Assembly (NCBI GenBank): GCA_015847255.1
Contig: JADLZK010002797.1
Location: 248,001 to 312,000 of the forward strand
Direction: 5' to 3'
Source of the DNA: Hyparrhenia diplandra
Lineage: Eukaryota > Streptophyta > Magnoliopsida > Poales > Poaceae
DNA length: 64,000 nt
In this document: one piece after another, positions 34,418 through 46,874 of the stretch
Layout: every line of letters begins with the position of its first letter
Numbering within the stretch: position 1 is the stretch's first letter
Program-made: the position numbers and the translations under genes
The notes under the pieces: generated by a model
The model's database searches: none
Told to the model about the DNA's origin: nothing
The model's input: only the letters and a program-made list of their open reading frames with translations

Positions 34418-34610
34418 CTGAGGTAGCTCCAAAAGCGGATTCCACTTGGGCCGCCGGTATCAATGTCCGTGGATAAAAATTTGGATTATTAGTACACATA
34501 GCATACAAGATTTTAAATCAATGTATCGTCATGTTATAACATAGATAGAACATTTAAAATCAGGACATTGTACACGGCTATTTAAAGCTACCAAATAGAG
34601 GTGTATACTA

Positions 34611-35730
34611 CACTGCTACAATAATCTACTGTAGGGGCGGCTCACGATAGCCTCCGGGAGCGGTTTTCGTAACCGCCCCTAAGTCTCGGGATCTGGGCCA
34701 CCGCCGCCGTGTTTGTCGCCGCCGCATCGTCGCCGCCATGTTTGTCGCCGCCGCGTCGTTGCCGCCGTGGTGTCCGTCTACTCGACGGTTACGAGGAGAG
34801 GGAGGAACCCCACGCGCGGCAGAGCTGGGCCGTCGTGCTGCCCGTGACTCCACGCCGCCGCCGCCCGCGCGCTGGGCCGCCGTGCTGCCTGCTCCACGCC
34901 CGCGTCGCCCTTGCGCCGGCCAGGACGCCGAGCGCCCGCGCCGCCCCTTGCGCCGGTCGGGCTGCCTGCTCCGCGCCGCACCGCCTGCACGTCGGGCCGA
35001 TGTGCTTGCCGCAGCGCCCGCGCGCCGGCCAGGCCGCCGAGCGCCAACGCCGCCCGTGCGCTGGCCGAGCCGCCGAGTGCTCGCGCCGCCGGTGCGCCGT
35101 CCTGGCCGCCGAGTGCTCGCCACACCGGGCCGCGAGCATGCGGAGCGCCAAGGACGCGAGCATGAGAAGCGCCGACGGCCGGTGGCTGTACGAGAGAGAG
35201 AAGTGCTGGGAGGGAGAGAGACTCAGAGAGAGAAGTGCTAGACACGAGAGAGAGAAGTGCTGGATACGAGAGAGAGGTGGAGTGTTGTGATAGTTCTCTC
35301 ATCCATGCCTTCACATGGTGGGGCCTGCTTGTCATTGACAGTAAAGAAGCACAAAATGCATCTATGGTAGAGAACGCTCCACGTGGTCTTTAATCTGGCC
35401 GTCCATGTTGTCCACCTCATCGATCCATGCCCACCAACCTCACGTGAGAAGGCATGGCACAAGACAAGGAGCAGCAGGAGCAGCTTTTGTGGAGTTCAAA
35501 AAAGATCAGTTGTGTGGCTCCAAATTTTGTGGTCGTTCGTGTGGTGGGAGAGGGTGTGGTCCTTTGACTAGACCACTGTAGGGCGGTTTTATCCTAACCG
35601 CCCCTACCGTGCATTTACTAGGGGCGGTTGGACAACAGGGTGGCTTAGTGCTTATTATAGGGGCGGCTCCTGTTAAAACCGCCTCTAAGTAAAAAGTCAG
35701 GCGTTCTTATAGTAAGCTTTTGTAGTAGTG
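34611..35730. mobile_element. Non-autonomous CACTA element, 1.1 kb, TSD CTA
   Basis: The left end CACTGCTACAATAATC and inverted right end CACTACTACAAAAGCTT are flanked by CTA (34608-34610 and 35731-35733). Subterminal motifs AGGGGCGG / ACCGCCCCTA occur near both ends (34633, 34663; 35580-35690). The empty target GTATACTAGATC is present in copy 2 (36310-36320). The interior is GC-rich with open frames in both directions and no transposase. A run of GAGAGAGAAGTGCT units lies at 35195-35275. Confidence 0.9.
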
Positions 35731-35784
35731 CTAGATCAAAATACTTGATCGCCGTCAGTGGCGAATCCAGCTTTTGAACACATG

Positions 35785-36341
35785 GGTGAGATGCCATTAC
35801 AGAAAATCACCGACTGATCTACCTGATTGCTCCACGAAGTTTCCATTACTCGTCTCCGGTGTGCGTGCCGATGAAAATTTAGTTCAGGGGCCTAATGACT
35901 CACCTTTGATGACCTTTCCCCGGACCACGCGGCCCAGCCAGCTAACCAATGGGATCAGAAGTTTACACTATGGGCTCATGCTGTGCCGCTATCCTTACCT
36001 TGGTGGGCGAATTGGACGTTCGCATGGTGCCAGCTGGACATTTACAAGCTGGCCCATCATGGGCTTCGGCTGTTTCGCCTTGGCAGGCTGGACCGATTTC
36101 GCGTGGGAATGTTATTTGCAAGCTGAGGTAGCTCCAAAAGCGGATTCCACTTGGGCCGCCGGTATCAATGTCCGTGGATAAAAATTTGGATTATTAGTAC
36201 ACATAACATAGAAGATTTTAAATCAATATACTCGTCATGTTATAACATAGATAGAACATTTAAAATCACGACATTGTACACGGCTATTTAAAGCTACCAA
36301 ACATAGGTGTATACTAGATCAAAATACTTGAGATCGCCGTC
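35785..36341. repeat. Tandem duplication, copy 2 (uninterrupted)
   Basis: This is a 557-bp copy of the segment at 32957-35757 without the two transposons, so it preserves both pre-insertion sites. It also has one rather than three of the 51-bp units. Confidence 0.88.
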
Positions 36342-36419
36342 ACCACCACCTCCAACGCCGCGGCGCCGCCGTCAAGATCACCGTCGGCACCGTCATCGCC
36401 GCCTCTCTTTAAGGCGGCT

Positions 36420-37690
36420 GTAACAGGTGGTATCCGGAGGCACCTCTGATATCTTTTTGAGAGCGTCCACTAAAAGGTTAACTATGACAGTTGGTGAAAA
36501 GGATGGATCATGAGCCATGATTTGGTGGACTAAATCACTAAACTGCTCAATAAACTCTGTCATAGAACCTGTTTATTTAATGTGGAAAAAATGCCATAGC
36601 TAGTGGTTATGCTCATCCCTATCAAATATATTACAGACTGCTTTGACAAAAGATTCCCAAGACATTTGCAGTATAGTGGCTTGCATGGTTTGAAACCACA
36701 GTGCTGCTAACCCTGTAGGAAGCATGATGGCTATCTTAACCCACTTAACAGGATCTACCTGATAGACATCAAAATAAGTTTCGCATCTAGTGACCCATAG
36801 ATGAGGATTTGAACCACCAAACTTGTGAAGCTGGATATTAGGTAAATGATTGGTATGACTATGATAGATAGGATAAAATCGGCCATCATCATTAATTCCA
36901 CAAGTGAACGGTATGAACTGTAAAGAATGATTCAGTTTGCTTGGGCGAACCTGATTTGGGGTTGACCGGGGCAGTGGTGAACACCACCCCAAAGGTCCCC
37001 TTGTCGTGGTCAATTGACCCAGATGCTTCCCTCGACGAAGGGGAGCTCCAGATGGACGGAGCTCAGCACCTCCGTGCTCGGTGAATCGAAGTGGTCTTCA
37101 CGGAGCGATGATTTCAGAGAGATGCACGCGCGATCATGACGGTGTCCTCTTGCGTGCGGATCGATGGTTCCAACTCTTTAGCGCTGGCTCGATGATGTGA
37201 GCTTGGGGAAGTCCGTTGATCGCCGCCTCCACCTTGGCGCCAAGATCCCTCACGGCGTGCTCAAGGTGAAGCATCCTGTTCTCGACATCGGGCTTCCGCT
37301 TGTTGAATTCGGACCGCATATCCGCCATGAACGTCTAGAGATTGGTGATTCCCTTCCTGTTCCCACTCAGCATGGCGAGAATTTGCCAGAATTGATCCTC
37401 GAGGGTCACCATGGCCATCTAATGATCGGTGAGCTAGAGGTTGAAGGCCAGTGGAAAAAATATGGAGTGGATTTAGTGGATCAGAAGAGCTGCCAGTGTA
37501 ATCGGAGTAGATATAGGCTCTACTATCGATTCATATAAGTAACTGGAACCACGACCAACACCGCCGGCCGATCAACGAGATTGCCGGAGAGCGCTACCGC
37601 CACCGTAGCCACTAGCTCGGTTCAGAGTTCGGATTCTGTTCCCCTCACAACTGGTCCAACTTGTGATACCCAACTGAGCTGCCTCCAAAG
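36420..37690 (-). pseudogene. Retrotransposon gag fragment
   Basis: Read on the minus strand, a primer-binding-like GGTATCACAAGTTGG (37665) is followed by a coiled-coil-like stretch (37328-37134: MADMRSEFNKRKPDVENRM). Then comes a Ty3-type gag core (37013-36600) with LHKFGGSNPHLWVTRCETYF and MSWESFVKAVCNIFDRDEHN. The frame is broken between the two parts. No protease, RT or flanking LTR was found. It is a remnant of an older element lying downstream of NLR-C. Confidence 0.65.
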
Positions 37691-37699
37691 ATGGGCCAC

Positions 37700-38724
37700 G
37701 CAAGGCCATAAACGATTACAACGACGATAACGGTTCATTTAGCCCAATCTGGCCCAGTAACGTGGGTGCTCGGCTTCCTGGTTGGCTTCTCAGCCCTCAC
37801 CTTGTCACCGGCATCACCATGATTAGGAGCCGGAGTTGTTGACGATGAGCTGTCGTCGGTGTTAGAAGTGTTGCTCGTGACAGTATGTGTTGTATATATA
37901 TGATCCATGAAGAGTGACATTCCAACTGTTGGTGCTGGCTTTTACAGTGCAAAAACAAACAGCACGTGCTTTGGAACCAAACTGAAAGCAGCACGATGTT
38001 CCTTAATATATGTAGTGTACTAGCATTAATAAACACTTATATAATATATAAAGTGCATCTCAAAGCAATATTACATACAAAATATGGGATACGATCACTG
38101 AATCGATCCTGAGATAGTTGGCCTTAATAGAGACACTGGATGGATCAACTGCTTTCAGTGAGCACATATTTGGAGTGATTGAGTTGCCTGGAGCACGGCA
38201 CCTCCTCGGAATACCACATTAAAAGCACTCCAGTCTTTCATGCACCTGATTGTACGACCCGATTATACACTTGTGTTAGGATCGATGCCCTTTTTTGCTC
38301 CGTTGTCATACTATCAGTACTCCTCAGGAATCTGCACAGTGGAAATATATAGTCCATACTGGTTAGCTATGGGCGATAATTCAAAGAGAAAAACAAAAGA
38401 CTCCTGCACAATGCGTATATAAAACCAATAAACCGCTGACAACTGCTTTGATCATCACTTAGTATGCTTTGATTACTTCGGAAAAAAAAACTGGTATGTA
38501 TTGCAGGTTTTAAATTTAGGTGTGCTGACTAACTATCTAATATCTTTGTCACAAAGTTTAACTTCTGAATTAGTTTCTTATTTCTTAAAAGAATCCTGCA
38601 ATAATTTTGTCCTACCTTTTGTCAGAGAAAAATAACCGAAGAAAACGTCAGTATTATATATAGTTGTATTACAAACAAACTTGTAGGCTGAAACTAGATG
38701 TGTGTAGTTTGTCAGTGAACTTAC
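37700..38724 (-). other. 3' flank of NLR-C, partly conserved with B and D
   Basis: Around 38040-38420 it resembles the 3' flanks of NLR-B and NLR-D (AAAGTGCATCT, TGGTTAGCTAT). A 61-codon frame at 37920-37735 has no support. No independent gene is seen. Confidence 0.45.
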
Positions 38725-41444
38725 TAGAACGTTTATGTGAGCCAGCTTCGCCCTGTTCTCTTCTGATTCACACCACTCCCTCAGCTCCTGGTTGCGAAAC
38801 CCAATCCCTAGCTTCTGAAGCTTGGGGTGTCTCTGTATACATGAAGGCAAGGACTTGAGGTTCCCACAACTTTCGATGAATAGGCTTTTTAGAGAAGAGA
38901 GGTCGCCCAGCCATTCTGGCAATGTTGATATGCTTTGGCACCAATCCAGTGTCAGTGACTCAAGGCAAGTGAGGTGCCGCATGCTTTCCGGCAAGCTCGT
39001 CAGCTCACGTCCAGAGATATACAACTCTCGGAGGGTAGGGAAGTGGTGAAATATACTTATGCTCTGGCAGGAGGCACCATGTATACTCAAATTGAATTTG
39101 ATGGCTGGACTATATGAAGAGCAGTGATGATTGGTTTTATCTATCTCCTGCAGCGAAAATATAACTTGGTTGCTCCCTTCTATATGACACTCGCGAAATG
39201 TTGGCGGGCATGGCTTCAACCTCAACCTTGGACAGTAATGTATTACCAGACGGTCTAGCACTGGGAACATGAAATCCTCCACACCATCCCCAACAGTGTA
39301 TGTTGTGTTCCATTCCTCCAAGCCTTGCATATCAGTGATATAGAAGCATGACAATCGACGGAATGCACCTCTGCCACCACAAAATTCCTCGTCGATTCTT
39401 CTAATGCTAGGCAAATTCCAGAGCAACACTGTTTCGAGGTGCGGTAACTGTCCAAGAGGTGGCAGTTTGCTACACAAGGGCATATCATGTAGTTGAATAA
39501 AAACAAGATTTTTCAGGTGACTATAAACGCACATAAGCCAACCTGGAAAGCTTCTACTGCTGTAACCTTCGAGGCACAAGCTCGTCAAACCTCTTGGTGG
39601 TACAAGTTGGTCCAACAAGTCTTTGTCATGCAGAAATTGAACCACACGCTCAGTGGACCAAGCCAATGTTAAGTTATAGAGATTATGCTGGCCAGACAAC
39701 TTTAACTTGTTTGCTTCTTCTACAGACATCACATTTTCAAGAGAACGTATTATTAACTCATCACTGACATGGACACCCTCGAGGAGATGAAGATTGCTGC
39801 ACCCATTGACCTCATCAGCACGAACCATAAAGACAGGTAATGTTTGTAAATAATTTACTAGTGAACTCGACTGATCCACCAGTTCATCCGAGCACCCGTC
39901 CAGCACTAAAGACTTCAGGCCAAGTGTACCTATACTCTCTGGTAGGTACCTAAGTTGATAACAATAAGAAAGATCTAGTGTTTGCAATCTTTTTGAGGTT
40001 ACCAATACTTTCTGGTAAACATGAGAGATTTAAATTACAAGATAAGTCCAGGTGCTCCAGATTGATAAGGGTACCAATGAAGTCAAACTTAACCACGAAG
40101 CTGTTGCTTAAGTTCAAGTACCTGAGATTGGTGAGGTTTCCACAAAGATCTGATAGTGCTTCATGAATGTAACCAAGATATTCTATGCTTGAGAAATCTA
40201 GATGCAACAAATTTTGTAGCTCCTTCATTGACTGTGGGAGTTCCCTGATTCTTTTACATTTTGACATGTTTAAATGTTTTAAACTGAAGAGGCTGCCAAT
40301 GGATTCTGGTATCCGATCAAGGCTACTACAAGATGATAAGTTCAAATATTGGAGTTCTGTGAGGCCACACAACGATTCAGGTATTGATGTGAGATCTGAG
40401 CATCTAGATAACTCAAGATGCTGCAAAGGCTTGAGATTACCAAGAGAGGCTGGCAGTTCTGTTAGCCTAGAACAACCTGACATATCTAAATGCACCATAC
40501 ATCTTAGGTCACCAAATGATTCTGATAGTCTTGAAATACCAAAACAATCAGCCAAACATAGATATTTCAGACACCCAAGATTGCCAATTGATTCTGGTAG
40601 TTCAGTAATTGTAGAAGATCCATTTATGTTTAGGTACTGCAATTTTGAGAGCTTAGTGATACTCTCTGGCAGACTGTCATTTCTCATTCTTGGAGCAATA
40701 AGACACCTCAGTTGCTTTAGTTGCCCAATTGAAGCTGGCAACAATATAGCTGAGCATTCACTGAAATCCAAAGTGCGCAGGCATTTCACAAATGAAAATG
40801 CACCACTCGGGATATCTAGTAGTCCACCACTATCTGAGAAAAGAAGGGCCCTCATCTTTGTAGGCATATTTGCCAAATTGACTATCGGGTCATATTTTTT
40901 GATCAATGAATAGCGACAATATTTATGGGCTCGTTCATTTCTGCGTGGTGCAACATCAAAACCATTAACTCGTCTTCCACTGTCAATCTCGCCAAGTCAT
41001 GCACCAGATCATGCATTGTATACCGCACCACATTCTCTTGAGAAGTCTGAAACCAACAAGTATATATCACCAAGTATTAACAGCTGATGCCACGTAACCA
41101 CGACCTACACTCTATATCAATTTCTAAACTATACATATCCATATATCACCAAAACTAACATATTCCTATTAGCTCCTATGGAAATAATTTAATAGCCATG
41201 AACTACGCTATATCTGTTTATTAATTAATCCATTTATACTACATTGATAAAAGACCAAGTAAATATATAACATGTACCATTTGGGATAAATATAACTTTA
41301 GTGAGTTATGTAGGGATGGAAAACATTTCCTTAACAAACCACATACCGGCGACACTAACAATTCACTTCAACAGTAATAGTCCATTAAACTAAAATTTGT
41401 AAGTTATTATTTAAAATAAGTTTTTATATTTTGATCGAAGCATT

Positions 41445-41812
41445 ATTCCATATTAAATATGTTTTCTACCAAAGTATTTATAATGTGCTTACATCAAATT
41501 ATAAATATTTGATATATCAAAGAATTATTCCACATCAAATAATTCTTATATTTATATCAAAGAATTATAAATATTTGTTCTTTGATATAGCATATTCTTT
41601 GATATGGAATGCTTTGATAAGGCAAAAGAATTTGCTATATCAAAAATTGTTCGTTGATATGGAATTCCATATAACTTAGTTATATCACATAATTATTCCA
41701 TATCAGAGAATTCTTTGATATCAAATATTTACAATTTAATTTAAGCACATTATAAATATTATTCCATTTCAAAGAATTTGCTATATCAAAGAATTTAGAA
41801 AACATTACTCCT
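41445..41812. repeat. Long AT-rich fold-back repeat in NLR-C intron 2
   Basis: The left arm has TTATAATGTGCTTACATC then AATATTTGATATATCAAAG. The right arm has, inverted, TTATAATGTGCTTAAATT then AATATTTGATATCAAAG, and the outer parts share TGTTTTCTA. The arms of about 150 bp enclose further short copies of CTTTGATATAG/CTATATCAAAG. No ORF is present. It has the layout of a MITE or other hairpin-forming element. Confidence 0.75.
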
Positions 41813-43829
41813 ATACATATAATTTTTTGGTATAGCAAATTCAACATCTAGAGTATGGTGACCTAACCTCAAATGATTTTTATGACATTAATTGTAGTAT
41901 CTAGGAGTGTCCAATGACCTAACACTAGAGTTTAGCACAACACATTAATAAAAATTGAAAGAGTGAATATCACTAAAATGTGAAAACCAGAATATAGATT
42001 AATTCATGATGGCATGCGAAGCCATGCAACAAAAGTTTATATACCCTAATCTTAGGTTTCAACTTAATACATATCATGCCAGGAAATAAAAAGATAAATT
42101 CTAGATTTTGTAAACAGAGGTATCTAATGGGCCCTCCACATTAATCCACACAATGCATCCTAGAAAACTTAAATCATAGATACTCTCACAAAAAATACAA
42201 TAATCAAGCCATCAATTTAGTGCATACCAATGCATGCATATATTAACCATTGAATCCATTGTGTTTTCTAAATAACTATCCGCCTTTGTGATTGTTTAAA
42301 ACAAAAGAAAGTAATCCATTAATTGGTATATAAATTACCTACATATCCCTATATTAAACACAATCAGAAGTAACCCAAACTTGCAACTAACTACACACCA
42401 GCTCTTATGATAGATAATTAAGTTAACGTCTTATATTTGTATATGAATCACCATTCAATCATCTTAAAGCGTCATCTATTTATGAATTACCAAAACCTTC
42501 ATTAGAAAAAAAATGAAATAACCATAAATTGCATGCAACAATTATTAGAAACTGAGTGATGTATGCTGTGCATGCGTCATGCCTATATGTATGCGTGATG
42601 ATGCACACTATGAAAAAAAAAAAAATGAATATGAGAACATATGAACAATAACCAAGAAAAATATTGTCTAGACAATTGTATCGTAACATACCGAGTGCAA
42701 CTTTGAAACATGAAGGAAGGACATTCCTAAAAAGTTTGTTGAAATATTCCTTCCCTTTTGATTGCTCAACGAATCCTAAAGAAACCCACTGTTGAACCAA
42801 ATCATTTCAATAATATTATGGCCTTTGGGGAATATGGCACAAAAAGGAGAAGCATATCCGTAGCTGTGGTGGCATCCTTTCATAACTTAATTTCAAGGAT
42901 GGAAGCACTTGACTATTATCTTCAGAAGTGTCGTTCCAGATATCACTACTATTTATTTTTCTCCATCCAGACAGATCATCTGTGTATCTTAGCATGAATC
43001 CAATTGCTTGAGCTGCTAATGCCACACCTCCACACTTCTTTGCAATATCAAACCCTATCTGCTCAAGTTGTGGTTGGTTGGATTTAAGTTCAAACCTACT
43101 AGATTTCTTAATTATTTCCCAACATATATCATCATCCAATGGCTGAAGCTTGTACGGTTCGCTGGTGGAAATTTCCATTGCAATATCTTCCTTGCGTGTG
43201 GTTACTATAACATTTACCTTACTGTCCTTGACATGAAGCATCCTTCTCAGTTTATCCAACTCAGTCTTCCTTTCCTCCCATAAGTCATCTAAAACAATCA
43301 GAACCTTCTTGCCATGGAGTAGCCTTTCAAGGCGTTGGTTTATTACCTGTTGAGAAAGTATAGAGCTTCCCATATTTTGTTCACCTTGTGGGCTTGGTAG
43401 TTGAGAAATTATGGAGCTTCCTATTTTGTTCAAATTGAAATCTTGGGACACATAAACCCATACACGATGATCATACATTTTGAACTGTGCATCATTGTAA
43501 ACTAGTTGTGTCAAAGTACTCTTACCCATACCACCAAGGCCATAGATAGAAACAATGACTATCTCATGGTTGTTCGTATTTGCAGATAACAACTTTATGA
43601 TTTCCTGTTTTTCTCTGTCCCTCCCTATTAATGGTTCTTCAGGCAAATTTGACGTTGTTTCACGTTCATCATATGGTTGCTCCTTAGTAGTGCTACTGCA
43701 GCCCTTTATAAAGTTAAAGCTTTCAATTCCGTTTCTGATTTTTGTTAGTTTTACTCTCAACTTCTTCATCCTATTAGCCACAACAATCTTCTTGTATGCC
43801 ACCGGGAGACATGAGAGAACTTCTGGCAT

Positions 43830-44507
43830 CTGCAAGAATTTGATTTAATTCTCAGTTGGAACATTGTCTAAGCAAAGTGGCATAACAAATTATATGGAAT
43901 ATAATCTATTAAGTGATTGGAACCTAAAATAAGAACATGCTAGCCACTTCAAATCTATATCTCTTATAAAGCAAAATGTGACTACATGTCCTATCTTGCA
44001 ACATATCATTCCACATTAGTTTCCTCTTTTGTCTCCTATCCCCACGTTAGTTTCCACCATCAATACCCCTAACTGAAACCAAATAAACATGTTTTCGTCA
44101 TGCTAGTTTCATTACCGATCTATCCCACCGCATAAATGCACCTTTCAATTGGGCTTTCCATCTTTGTTGTGTTGTATCCCCAACAATCACTTCAAAATCC
44201 CGATCTAAGGAAATGAAGAAGCAAAAAAGAATCTGCTCAGCTTCCTTGTGTATGCCTCTCACTGTCACATATACAGTGGTAAAAAGCAAAACCAATTTCT
44301 TGCTTCTAGTCCCCTATCTAGCCTCACCCAATTAGCAAGAGGCCCTTCCCCATACCGCCGTGCCATTTACTACACCTATGTATCACTGCATCCATGTTAT
44401 CATGTTAATTACATTTTTTATGTTATGAAAAAATCATGGCATCCACTTGTCATGTTAATCGAATAAAGAAGTTAAATCGTGTAAGATCATCAATGAAACT
44501 TATATTT
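43830..44507. other. NLR-C intron 1, right of exon 2: no element identified
   Basis: Ordinary AT-rich intron-like sequence with no open frame of note and no terminal repeats that I could find. Confidence 0.4.
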
Positions 44508-44620
44508 CACTACTACAAAAACTGTCTTCTAGGAGACTCCCTTATTTAGAGAAGTTAGCAAGAATTGCACTAGTCTAAAAAATGACTATCAAAATTAAAG
44601 GGCACCCAATAGTTACAGGA
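44508..44620 (+). mobile_element. CACTA terminus-like sequence, partner end not found
   Basis: CACTACTACAAAAACTGTC followed by TTCTAGGAGACTCCC looks like a CACTA left end. No inverted copy ending AGTAGTG occurs before 49700, so it is either a fragment or the right end has been lost. The 2.2 kb after it (to about 46860) has no coding region that I recognise. Confidence 0.4.
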
Positions 44621-46874
44621 TCGATTCAAGAAATCATTACCTTGTAAAAAAAATAATTATGAATAAGATCTTTCTCTAAAAAAAATCTACCATCGAATCC
44701 CCACATTCCCAAGCATCTGAATTCCATGTGCCCTACCCAATCCAGCTAATCCACTCCAAATCACAACATCATTCATGTCGGCCTCTCCTTCATGTCCCCC
44801 ACAGTTGCCACCGTGAGGCAATCGTCCCAACAACTCACGGTGTGTTGTTTTGCCTCCATGTGCTCAACCCCTCTAAGAACGTGTTCACATCGGTCAACAT
44901 TGGCAATCAATAGCTCAGACTACTGTTAGGGACGTACCTTACGAATGAAGAGCTCACTAACAAAAATTGGTCTCACAAAGGCCATTCTTGTGACTTGTGT
45001 GTACAGGATTCCCGACACCACATAATGCTAGAGTCTCTACACCATGAAAGCATAGGAGCCTCTATAGCGGGGGACAACGCTAAAACCTCTACATCGTGGG
45101 AGTGCAAAAACCTCTACAAACTCAAAAAGACCGGGGGGAGCCTCCGCACCACTAGGTGACACTAGCAAGATGGTGTCGAGGAGCCATTCCAAGGATAGCC
45201 ATGCAAAGGCCGTGCCGAGGCCAAGATGCCTCAGATGTGTGGAGGCTAGGAGCACCTCGTCATGCCAAAGAAGCAGAAGAGGTGGCGTAAGCGGCAAGAC
45301 GGTCTAGTGGGCCAAGGTCCTAGCTCGATGATGGCCAGTCAACATGGACAGTTTGAGGGAAAAAGACCCTAATACCCCGGAGAAGAGTATTGTATACAAG
45401 AATATAACCAAATATGGCTTAGTTGTCCTAGGGGCATCTTCGCACTTGGCAATTTATGTAATCATACCACCCATAGAAGGAGAGAACAATTTATGTGGCT
45501 TGAAACCCTAGAGTTTGCATGATAATTTTGTCTCAACTGGTCGAAGACCCTCACTCCCTAGTGAGGCCTTGGACTACCGAAAAGGCAAGCTGTTGTGAGC
45601 TCCCCTTAACACCTTGCCAAGTTTGTGTTTCCCATCAAATACTTCATGTTCATCGCCTTAGATGGGATTTGGAAAAGGAAACCGAATTTCACTATTTCCA
45701 TGGAGGTTTTTGAAGGTGTTCAAAATCACTCTTCAAGGTTGACAAGCATGCCCGCCTCACATGTATTATCTTTGTTCATCAGAATTTTCCAAGGCGAGCA
45801 TGATGTGTTTGAAAGAATTACCACAAGAAATAATAAAGAATCCCCATTGGCATGTTCACATTTGTTATTACTATTGTCCTCAATAGATCGAACGTCAGTG
45901 GCATAGTTAACACCCTATGGTGGAGGATCTCAGGACCACCAATGGGGTTTTAGTCCTATGTGCCGCTCAGATTTTGATGTGCCACTGCTATATATCAACC
46001 TCACCTCAGAGACATGTAGTGTGGATGACGCTCGATCTCTACCTCAACATTGGCGCCCTTCTGCTTAGCTTTGCTACTATCAATCGCCATGATGACGTCA
46101 TCAATTTTTTTGTTGTAATCATGACCAAGAACCTTGATGACACCAGTAGGAGGGATGTGTGCATTTTTTTAGGAGGGAGAAATGAAATTTGTGATTATAT
46201 TAGCATTGTGACATGGGGAGAGAGAAGGCACCATTTGGAGGTATATATAAAGGAGCGCTCTGATTCGGGTAAGGGTTGGAGGGGAGAGGGAGTCTCCGAG
46301 ATGGTGATGGGGGCGGGTGGGTTCGAGGAGGGCTGGGTGGTTGGACGCACTAAGAATGAGAGAGTGAGGGAGTTGGGCACGCTAAGAGTGACACTTGAAT
46401 ATATACTCCAGAATATATGAGGGCCAATTGGGCCTCAAGTCAATTAACAGTGACTAGAACTCTTAATTGGTTTGTCCGAGGAAGTTTTATTTAAAACTTT
46501 TTAGAGCCCCCAAAAATGCTTTATTAAGTTCATTAAACTTGAAGTGCAAAATTTTAAATTTTCAAAACAACCTTACCTGGTCCATACAAATGTTGTGGAA
46601 ATCAATACAAACAACTTTAACGTTGAAATATTTTTTATTTGAAATTATTTAGTTTCCCAAATGTGTGTTTCAATTTGATAGATTTTGGAATGCAAATATT
46701 AGAATTTCCAAACCATCTTGAATCCTTACATGGCTGATAGAATATCATACTGGCTGAACCAATCTATGAGTTTATATTTAGTTTTAATTAGGTTATTATA
46801 TTAAACTTGTTTAGAGTCCTAAATCTTTGTTTGAAATTAACATAATTCGAAATTCAATTTTTGAAAATTTTAAA

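Larger units (their letters stand above)
32957..35757. repeat. Tandem duplication, copy 1 (carries two insertions)
   Basis: Copy 1 consists of 32957-33396, 34418-34610 and 35731-35757. Joined, these match copy 2 (35785-36341) from GGTGAGATGCC to GATCGCCGTCA. Two transposons split it, at 33397-34417 and 34611-35730. The copies are separated by only 27 bp. The sequence reads open in places but shows no domain, and its origin is unknown. Confidence 0.88.

Noticed and set aside
34626..35335. Long Arg/Ala-rich frames on both strands between 34626 and 35335
   Set aside because: They lie entirely within the non-autonomous CACTA element at 34611-35730 and have no domain.
46195..46420. Small opposing frames near 46200-46420
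   Set aside because: Too short and without motif. They lie within NLR-C intron 1 next to insertion remnants.
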